Origin: Thermoplasmata archaeon
GTDB taxonomy: Archaea > Thermoplasmatota > Thermoplasmata > GCA-020350865
Assembly: GCA_020351895.1 (NCBI GenBank)
Contig: CP070672.1
Span: 928,507 to 933,993 of the forward strand
Length of the DNA stretch: 5,487 nt
Direction: 5' to 3'
Shown here: positions 1 to 4,794 of the stretch, piece by piece
How the letters are laid out: each line of letters starts with the position of its first letter
Position numbering within the stretch: the first letter of the stretch is position 1
Program-made: the position numbers and the translations under genes
Notes under the pieces: model-generated
Databases searched by the model: none
Seen by the model: the letters and a program-made list of their open reading frames with translations, nothing else
What the model was told of the DNA's origin: nothing

Positions 1-141
1 CTGAAGGCGAACATCCTGCGTCAATTCCGTTGGGTTACTGCCTTGGGGCTCACCATTGACCACTGAGACATCAATTCGCCACAGGTCATACGTGTAGTCT
101 TCTTGTTGCATCAGGAATGCTATAGCACTTCCGTCCGGCGC
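1..141. repeat. Left copy of a 141-bp perfect direct terminal repeat (circular overlap)
   Basis: Bases 1-141 match 5347-5487 at every position, compared by eye. The repeat lies inside the propeller gene and reads in the same frame at both ends. 141 is the largest default k-mer of the MEGAHIT assembler, which leaves an overlap of one k-mer on closed loops, so this is most simply the assembly signature of a circle with 5346 unique bases. It is not an inverted repeat and looks nothing like a viral or transposon terminus. A perfect tandem array would leave the same signature. Confidence 0.93.
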
Positions 142-390
142 CCAAGTCGGTCTACCAATATAATCAGCGGTGTACACTACAGCTTGGTTCGAACCATCCG
201 CATTCATCACCATTAGATTCGTATTCTTTCTTCCTGAGATCCTATAAGCGATTGCGGGATCAGCAGGTGGTTCTTCCTTCGGTGGTTTTCCTGGTGGTTT
301 ATCCGGTTTGGGTGCCGCGGCCAATGGTATGGCCATGCTCACAATCAAAGACACTATTACTAAGCTGATTAACAGCTTTTTTGTTTTCAT
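1..390 (-). CDS. Secreted TolB-like six-bladed beta-propeller protein, N-terminal part (continues at 5487)
   Basis: This is the first 130 codons of a 313-aa protein; the rest lies at the right edge in the same frame. The ATG at 388-390 is preceded by GGAGG with an 8-nt spacer. Residues 1-26 form a Sec signal peptide: basic MKTKK, a hydrophobic core (6-21), and an Ala-Ala-Ala cleavage site at 24-26. There is no lipobox cysteine, so release or loose surface attachment is expected. Residues 27-43 are a Pro/Lys/Glu-rich linker. The propeller begins with the strand AIAYRIS (about 46-52), probably the one that closes the last blade. Blade 1 ends in the PD40 signature PTWAPDGSAIAF (81-92). The fold is well supported; the ligand and role outside the cell are unknown. 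The start codon is firm because of the signal peptide and ribosome-binding site. Confidence 0.9.
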   Translation of the reverse strand, partial: MKTKKLLISLVIVSLIVSMAIPLAAAPKPDKPPGKPPKEEPPADPAIAYRISGRKNTNLMVMNADGSNQAVVYTADYIGRPTWAPDGSAIAFLMQQEDYTYDLWRIDVSVVNGEPQGSNPTELTQDVRLQ

Positions 391-398
391 TTTCTTTT

Positions 399-403
399 CC
401 TCC
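399..403 (-). promoter_or_regulatory. Ribosome binding site of the propeller gene
   Basis: On the minus strand GGAGG lies 8 nt before the ATG at 390. It is a strong match to the 16S rRNA 3' end and fixes the start at the signal-peptide methionine. Confidence 0.8.
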
Positions 404-460
404 GCTTTTATATAATAGGTAAAAATCCTAAATCAGATTCAAAAAGATAAAACCTTGTTG

Positions 461-491
461 ATACATGTGTATACAAGACTATATAATAAAA
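461..491 (-). promoter_or_regulatory. Candidate archaeal promoter with a dyad operator for the propeller gene
   Basis: On the minus strand a TATA-like box TTTTATTATAT (481-491) is followed by the inverted repeat ATACA-2 nt-TGTAT (461-472). If the box works at the usual archaeal distance of about 25 nt, transcription would start near 460, giving a leader of about 70 nt. The dyad would then sit between box and start site, where a repressor would block transcription. A ribbon-helix-helix protein is encoded just upstream, so autoregulation or propeller control is conceivable. AT-rich gaps yield TATA-like strings by chance, and a second one (TTATATAAA, about 408-416) lies near the ribosome-binding site. 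Confidence 0.35.
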
Positions 492-500
492 GATGAAAGT

Positions 501-522
501 AAAAAAGTCCGATTCTTAAAAA
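501..522 (-). terminator. Possible oligo-T terminator after the three-gene operon
   Basis: Downstream of the small-protein stop (548) the minus strand has two T-tracts, T5 at 518-522 and T6 at 501-506. Archaeal RNA polymerase can terminate on such tracts without a stable hairpin. No convincing stem was seen. The rest of the 391-547 gap holds no open frame of note. Confidence 0.4.
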
Positions 523-547
523 TCCACCATCTCTTCCGAGAAATTAC

Positions 548-763
548 TCAATAAAGCTCCCCTTTCCTCGATCTTAGTGCTATGTTCATCTCATTAAGAT
601 ATAACCCGGTCCGCAAGCACCCTCTAATATACTCAGATATGTCCATACCTTGTATCTTAGCCTCCCTTTTTAATTGCTCAAGGAGATCCGGATCGATTCT
701 TATGGTGAGCACTTTTGTATAAATTCCTTCCTTATCCATATCGCTATCCTTTCTTTGGATCAT
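548..763 (-). CDS. Small ribbon-helix-helix (CopG/Arc-type) DNA-binding protein
   Basis: From the chosen ATG this is 71 aa with the ribbon-helix-helix pattern: a beta strand KVLTIRI (residues 17-23), helix A starting DPDLLEQLKREAK (24-39), a turn at QGMD, and helix B starting DISEYIRGCLRTG (41-56). Proteins of this fold dimerise, insert the paired strands into the major groove and usually repress their own operon or act as antitoxins or copy-number regulators. Start choice: ATG at 763 has GAAGG 8 nt upstream and lies 4 nt past the GTPase stop. TTG at 781 and ATG at 778 would overlap the GTPase and lack a clear ribosome-binding site. ATG at 739, preceded by AAAGGA (7-nt spacer), would give 63 aa. 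All keep the domain. No toxin-like partner is visible, so a regulator seems likelier than an antitoxin. DNA binding is inferred from fold only. Confidence 0.75.
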   Translation of the reverse strand: MIQRKDSDMDKEGIYTKVLTIRIDPDLLEQLKREAKIQGMDISEYIRGCLRTGLYLNEMNIALRSRKGELY

Positions 764-767
764 ACCA

Positions 768-1646
768 TCAACCTTCATCAATGTTTTCTGCCCACTCTTT
801 TCTTCGTTTTAGGTTGCTAAAAACGATTTCCCGATCTTTAAACTCGCTCTCTGCTTCAGCTAAATATTCAACTGCAGTGATTATTCTTTCCTTCTTGGGA
901 TCACTGACATTGATTCCCGCTCTTGCCAGTTCCTGACGTAAGATCAGCATGGCTATCCTCGAGTCAGTAAAATCCTTGCAGAAATCCACCATTATGGCAT
1001 CCAATGCACCAATAGGGGTTGTCCTGTCCGAGTTCCTCTGTATACCTGTTGCAAAGAGAGTTTCAAGAAGAATCTCAACAGTATTATCGGGTCGATAATC
1101 GGCCAGCAAAAGATGGCCCATGCACTCAAAGGCATCCTCCACATTGGTACCATCCTTTGCGCTAGTTGCATAACAGGATGTTAATCCTGGAAATGATTTT
1201 TTAAAGGATTCACCATTGTACTTATCTGCTAATTCCTCTATATCTTCAAATCCGAACTCATATTCTCCTTTCAGATCACATTTATTACAGGTAAACACCA
1301 AAGGAACATTCTCAACTATCTTGAGCAAAAAGGGAATCCAGTATCTCTCAAGATTCTCAAGAGTTTCTTTTCTTGTAATATCCGCCACAAGAATCGCACC
1401 TTCCACACCCACAAAGGTTCTGGCATGAAGGGCATGATAACCTTCCCTGCCGATAATATCCCAGATCATGAACTTGACATCAACTTTCTCATTGGTTCTA
1501 TCAAGAGAGAACTCCTTCATGGTAACCTTACTTCCGATTGTGGATGTGTACGAGTCTTCGAACTGGTTGAACACGAATCTTCGAATAAGGCTGGTTTTGC
1601 CAACCGCCGAGTCGCCGAGAAGAACGATTTTCTTTTTTACTGCCAA
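768..1646 (-). CDS. Ras/Rab-like small GTPase with a C-terminal extension
   Basis: The 292-aa protein has a full set of Ras-superfamily motifs: P-loop GDSAVGKT (residues 11-18), switch-I threonine T36 in STIG, G3 WDIIG (62-66), G4 NKCD (121-124) and G5 TSAK (161-164). It should be a GTP-binding switch in the cytoplasm. The residue equivalent to Ras Gln61, which positions the attacking water, is Arg67 (codon AGG), so unaided hydrolysis may be slow. The GTPase fold ends near residue 182. About 110 further residues, largely predicted helix (for example around 212-244 and 251-270), belong to no domain I recognise. There is no C-terminal cysteine motif for prenylation and no membrane segment. The start is TTG, immediately after the upstream TAA and 8 nt from GAGGAAGG; the next methionine (residue 43) would lose the P-loop. 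The adjacent ATPase is the likely partner. Confidence 0.93.
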   Translation of the reverse strand: MAVKKKIVLLGDSAVGKTSLIRRFVFNQFEDSYTSTIGSKVTMKEFSLDRTNEKVDVKFMIWDIIGREGYHALHARTFVGVEGAILVADITRKETLENLERYWIPFLLKIVENVPLVFTCNKCDLKGEYEFGFEDIEELADKYNGESFKKSFPGLTSCYATSAKDGTNVEDAFECMGHLLLADYRPDNTVEILLETLFATGIQRNSDRTTPIGALDAIMVDFCKDFTDSRIAMLILRQELARAGINVSDPKKERIITAVEYLAEAESEFKDREIVFSNLKRRKEWAENIDEG

Positions 1647-4445
1647 TTATAATTCCTTCCTCACTTTTTCCACATAATACTCCAAATTCAATTTCTCATA
1701 TATCTCGAGAGCTTTATTCAGATGTTCTTTCGCGTTTTCGGTATCTCCTTTTTCCTTCCACATTAAACCGAATTCATAATAGGTTTTCCCTAGTTCTACT
1801 ATTAAATGGGATGTTCTGCATAACTCTACACTTTCCATGAAATTCTTTATAGATTCATTCCATTTTTTTTGTTTATGTAAAATCATCCCCATTACTCTAT
1901 ATGACATCGCCAAAACTTCTTTTTCACCGATCTTCTTTGATAAATCTATACCATTATTGCAGAAGGTTATCGCCTTATTCAGGTCCTCATTTTTTAAATA
2001 CAATTCTGCCATGTAACAATAAGTAGTAGATAAATCTCTTTGGTTACCAATCTCGCTATATATCTTTATACCTTTTTTAAAACATGTGAGAGCGTTTTCG
2101 TATTCTCCTTTTGAGAAATAAGCATATCCAAGTTCATTATAACTTGAAACACCACGAAGACCAATTTTTTCACTTATTTGAAGGCTTTTATTAAAATATT
2201 GAATGGCAAAATCGTAATCTCCTTTTTTTAAATATGATAATCCGATGTTTGATAAATGTTTTACAACATCCTCACGATTTTCGACCTTTTCGCTTATTTC
2301 AAGGCTTTTTTCATAAAACTCAAGTGCCTTTTTAAACTCTCCTTGTTTTTCAAATATAATCCCGATATTATTTAAATTAGCTGAAATTCCATCTAAAAAG
2401 TTTCTTGTCTTGAATATAGATAAACTTTGATTATAATATTTCAAGGCCGGGTCATTTTCTGCTCTGCACGAATGTAGATTGCCAATCCATTTTAAAGCAA
2501 GAGCTTCCTCTATGGATCCCTCCCCCTTCACAAGATCTAAAGCATCTTTAATAATTCTTAAGGATACATCCCATTCACCTTCGATGAAATAAACCTTTCC
2601 AATCTTTATTTTGATCTCAGCAATTTTCTGCTTATCGTCGGTTAAATCTAAAACAGAATTAAAAGAATCTAAACTTTTATCATGAATTCCGATTAAAGTA
2701 TAAATATCTCCCAATGCTTCGTATATTTCTATTCTCTTTTGATTGTCCTCTTCAATATCAAGAATTTGAATGAAAAATCTAATTGCTTCTTCATTTGAAT
2801 ACTCCTTCTTCGCTCGCTTAGCTGCCTTCATGAGATAATGAAGTGCTTTATCTCTGTTCTTGCATTGATAATAATGAAATTCTAAATCTTCAATCACTTC
2901 ATCCAGATTATCCCTGTTCAGTGTTTCAATAGAGTTTGCGATGATTGAGTGGTAATCCCTTCTTAATTCTTCGGGAATCTCGCTGTAAAGCACCTCTTTT
3001 ATTTTTCCATGGTCGAACTTGAAATCTCCATTGTGTGAGTGGATCAATCTATGGATCTGCTCTAAACTCCTTAACTGTTCTAATAATTTGGTTTTGTTCG
3101 TATCCAGAGCATCGGTTAGGACCGATGATTTGAACATCTCTCCGATAACAGAAGCGTAATCTAACACCTTTCTGTCTTCTTTCTCCAATCGGTTCAATCT
3201 TCTTTCTATCACGTTATATATCTTGGAAGGGATTTCGATATCTTTGAGGTCCTTTGCCAACTTCCATTTTCCTTCATCTTCCATAATAATCTTTTCATCA
3301 ACCATGTATTTTATCAATTGGATTACGAATAATGGATTTCCTTCAGTTTCCTTGTAGATTCGAATTTTAAATACATCGCTGAAGTCTATTTCTCCAAGAA
3401 GTGAGGACAAAAACTCGTTAATAGTCTCTTTGGGCAATCTCGCAAGTTCCGTCTTTTCGTATAGGTTTTCACGGTCCATCAACTGCATGGTCCCCACAAG
3501 AGGATGACTCTTTCCCTCCGTGGCTGTCACATCTTCGGGTCGATAGGTGCCCAGAATGAATAGTCCATAATTTCTCGTATTTCTAGCAATATAGTGCATC
3601 AATGCCAATGAAGATGGATCTATCCATTGCAAATCTTCTATGCATAATAAGGTGGGCGTTTGCTGAGCCTGCCTCATCAATCCCAAAGAGACATTTTCGA
3701 ACAAAAGATTCCTCCTTATCTTTGGATTATCTTTACCATAATAAATACCGTCGTACTTTCCAGATGTAATAAGAGGCTTGAGGAGTTCTTCGATTCCAGC
3801 AACCTTCTTTTCGTCACCTCCCCATTCCTTGAGGGTTCTTTTAAAAGTTTCTGTTATCTTTGATAGGATTTCTCTCATATCATTAAGCAGGAATTCATTT
3901 TCTCTTCCTGTGAGTATTACCACAAGATTGGTGTCCTTGCGCCTCTCGATTAAAATCCGATAATTCTGGTATCCCAATGAATTTAAAGTTCCTTTTTCTT
4001 CCTCACCAGACAGCTTTGAAAGGGATTCATTTAGAAAGTCGGTAACAGTTGTGAACATAGATATAAAGATATCTGGGTTCAGCTCTGTTTCTTCTCTCAC
4101 CACTTCTTTAATCAGAATGCCAGCATTTGTAACCAAATAAACGGCCTCTACCCTTGGTGCCTCCTCTGCAAAAAGGGATTCCAGATCTCCTGATCTCAGC
4201 GCCTCAAAAATAGGCATGAAAGGTGTTAGGGATTCGTACATGCAGTTCCCTGATAAGATTTGAAAACCTTTGGACTGTGCAACTTGCTTTAACTCATTTA
4301 CTAATCGCGTCTTTCCGATACCTGCTTCGCCAGAGATGAAAACTGTGCTTCCCTCACCCTCTTCTGCTTTATCCAAATAAGCCTGAAGCTCTCTTAATTC
4401 GTCTTCTCGACCAACCATTTTAGGTTGGAAATCCAAATTAGGCAT
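1647..4445 (-). CDS. STAND-class AAA ATPase with an inserted roadblock/longin-like module and C-terminal TPRs
   Basis: 932 aa, predicted cytoplasmic. Residues 10-80 begin an AAA_16-type module (VGRE at 11-14, Walker A GEAGIGKT at 39-46). Walker B is LLCIEDLQWID (266-276), followed by a sensor segment ILGTYRPED (297-305) and the EGNPLF motif (368-373) typical of STAND ATPases; a winged-helix-like region covers about 400-480. Between Walker A and B lie about 150 residues more than this family usually has; 97-205 reads as strand-strand-helix-strand-strand-helix, like roadblock/longin domains. Residues 531-920 are roughly ten TPRs (for example KGDYDFAIQYFNKSL), a protein-binding superhelix. Such proteins hold ATP in a closed state and oligomerise or signal when the repeats bind a ligand. 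No kinase, cyclase or nuclease effector domain is fused, so output probably passes to the coupled GTPase. ATG at 4445 precedes VGRE by 10 residues; its ribosome-binding site is weak (GGGGGG 3 nt upstream, GGTGA 13 nt upstream). Confidence 0.9.
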   Translation of the reverse strand: MPNLDFQPKMVGREDELRELQAYLDKAEEGEGSTVFISGEAGIGKTRLVNELKQVAQSKGFQILSGNCMYESLTPFMPIFEALRSGDLESLFAEEAPRVEAVYLVTNAGILIKEVVREETELNPDIFISMFTTVTDFLNESLSKLSGEEEKGTLNSLGYQNYRILIERRKDTNLVVILTGRENEFLLNDMREILSKITETFKRTLKEWGGDEKKVAGIEELLKPLITSGKYDGIYYGKDNPKIRRNLLFENVSLGLMRQAQQTPTLLCIEDLQWIDPSSLALMHYIARNTRNYGLFILGTYRPEDVTATEGKSHPLVGTMQLMDRENLYEKTELARLPKETINEFLSSLLGEIDFSDVFKIRIYKETEGNPLFVIQLIKYMVDEKIIMEDEGKWKLAKDLKDIEIPSKIYNVIERRLNRLEKEDRKVLDYASVIGEMFKSSVLTDALDTNKTKLLEQLRSLEQIHRLIHSHNGDFKFDHGKIKEVLYSEIPEELRRDYHSIIANSIETLNRDNLDEVIEDLEFHYYQCKNRDKALHYLMKAAKRAKKEYSNEEAIRFFIQILDIEEDNQKRIEIYEALGDIYTLIGIHDKSLDSFNSVLDLTDDKQKIAEIKIKIGKVYFIEGEWDVSLRIIKDALDLVKGEGSIEEALALKWIGNLHSCRAENDPALKYYNQSLSIFKTRNFLDGISANLNNIGIIFEKQGEFKKALEFYEKSLEISEKVENREDVVKHLSNIGLSYLKKGDYDFAIQYFNKSLQISEKIGLRGVSSYNELGYAYFSKGEYENALTCFKKGIKIYSEIGNQRDLSTTYCYMAELYLKNEDLNKAITFCNNGIDLSKKIGEKEVLAMSYRVMGMILHKQKKWNESIKNFMESVELCRTSHLIVELGKTYYEFGLMWKEKGDTENAKEHLNKALEIYEKLNLEYYVEKVRKEL
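1655..1662 (-). promoter_or_regulatory. Ribosome binding site that decides the TTG start of the GTPase
   Basis: GAGGAAGG on the minus strand lies 8 nt before the TTG at 1646, inside the last codons of the ATPase gene. The ATPase stop TAA (1649-1647) touches the TTG, so ribosomes ending on the first gene can restart on the second. This arrangement supports coupled synthesis of the two proteins. Confidence 0.75.
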
Positions 4446-4500
4446 CTTCCCCCCACACTCACCATATTTACCCGTAGATTAATTATGTAAAGTACATTGC

Positions 4501-4534
4501 CTTTAAAATATTTAAGTATATACGATAAGTTTCG
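4501..4534 (-). promoter_or_regulatory. Candidate archaeal promoter of the ATPase-GTPase-RHH operon
   Basis: On the minus strand a purine-rich GAAA (4533-4530), which could act as a BRE, leads into CTTATCGTATATACTTAAATATTTTAAAG without spaces in an AT-rich run. CTTAAATA (4516-4509) is a good TATA-like match. A start site about 25 nt on would fall near 4486, leaving a leader of roughly 40 nt before the ATG at 4445. The 16-bp segment 4501-4516 is also an imperfect palindrome (12 of 16 positions). This is the only such stretch in the gap upstream of the operon. There is no experimental support. Confidence 0.45.
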
Positions 4535-4589
4535 TGAAATATAGGAGGAATCTTGAAAAGTTTCTAATGAAAGAAATCCACGAATGCTC

Positions 4590-4748
4590 TCACTCCCACG
4601 CCAAAAGTCTCTTTGTATCCTTGATCTTCTTAAATCCCGAAACATCAAAAGTGCCCCTGATCTGATTCTGTGGATCATAATAATGAAAAGGATTCGGCTT
4701 GGATTTTTGTGGGTGGAAGGGGGGATAGCTGGGGCTAGTTGATAAAAA
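4590..4748 (-). pseudogene. Possible remnant of a gene 3' end
   Basis: The minus strand is open for 52 codons from just after a TAA (4751-4749) to a TGA (4592-4590), with no usable ATG, GTG or TTG at its upstream end. The C-terminal part reads like real protein, for example YYDPQNQIRGTFDVSGFKK followed by IKDTKRLLAWE, with AAG/ATC/GAT/AGA codons like the neighbours. The upstream part is proline-rich (YPPFHPQKSKPNPF). I do not recognise the family. It could be the tail of a decayed gene left between propeller and ATPase, or chance: another minus frame is open across the same bases. Confidence 0.2.
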
Positions 4749-4786
4749 TTAGAATAGGACATGCACAGAGGTATGCTCCATGCATG
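4744..4786 (-). terminator. Hairpin plus T-tract terminator of the propeller gene
   Basis: Starting 8 nt after the TAA stop, the minus strand carries a symmetric hairpin centred on 4773: CATGCA, a 2-nt internal loop, GAG, a 5-nt loop, CTC, a 2-nt internal loop, TGCATG (4786-4760). Eleven bases further is T5 at 4748-4744. The layout fits a transcript end for the propeller gene. The left arm lies within a separate perfect palindrome, ATGCATGCAT (4780-4789). Confidence 0.5.
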
Positions 4787-4794
4787 CATTCTGT

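Larger units (their letters stand above)
4446..4794. other. Intergenic gap between the propeller stop and the ATPase start
   Basis: This 349-bp gap holds, in minus-strand order, the hairpin terminator (4786-4744), a start-less open frame that may be a gene remnant (4748-4590) and the candidate operon promoter (4534-4501). I see no tRNA, no tandem iterons and no long palindrome typical of a plasmid origin. If the molecule replicates as a circle, this gap and 391-547 are the only non-coding places for an origin. Confidence 0.6.

Noticed and set aside
1..141. Terminal repeat as a viral or retroelement direct terminal repeat
   Set aside because: It lies within a protein-coding gene in one frame, its length equals an assembler k-mer, and no viral or retroelement gene is present.
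1216..1677. Plus-strand open frames opposite the GTPase and other genes (also at 715-936, 3660-3963 and 4739-5261)
   Set aside because: They are antisense shadows of clearly coding minus-strand genes, without ribosome-binding sites or domain signals.
1741..2352. Recurring CTCCTTTT-like strings about 120 nt apart as a CRISPR or iteron array
   Set aside because: They encode the KGD/KGE turn of successive TPRs, diverge between copies and lie inside the reading frame.
1647..4445. ATPase as a replication initiator (Cdc6/Orc1-like AAA)
   Set aside because: Its Walker B region (EDLQWID), EGNPLF motif and TPR tail are of the STAND/AAA_16 signalling type. The winged-helix-like segment is part of that architecture and not evidence for origin binding.
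4544..4665. Plus-strand GGAGG (4544-4548) followed by TTG (4553) and by ATG (4567) opening a 32-codon frame
   Set aside because: The TTG frame is only four codons, and the ATG is 18 nt from the Shine-Dalgarno, too far. The frame lies opposite a candidate gene remnant and resembles nothing.
4446..4794. tRNA or structured RNA gene in the long gap
   Set aside because: No cloverleaf arms, no T-loop consensus and no CCA-type end were found; the only clear hairpin fits a terminator.
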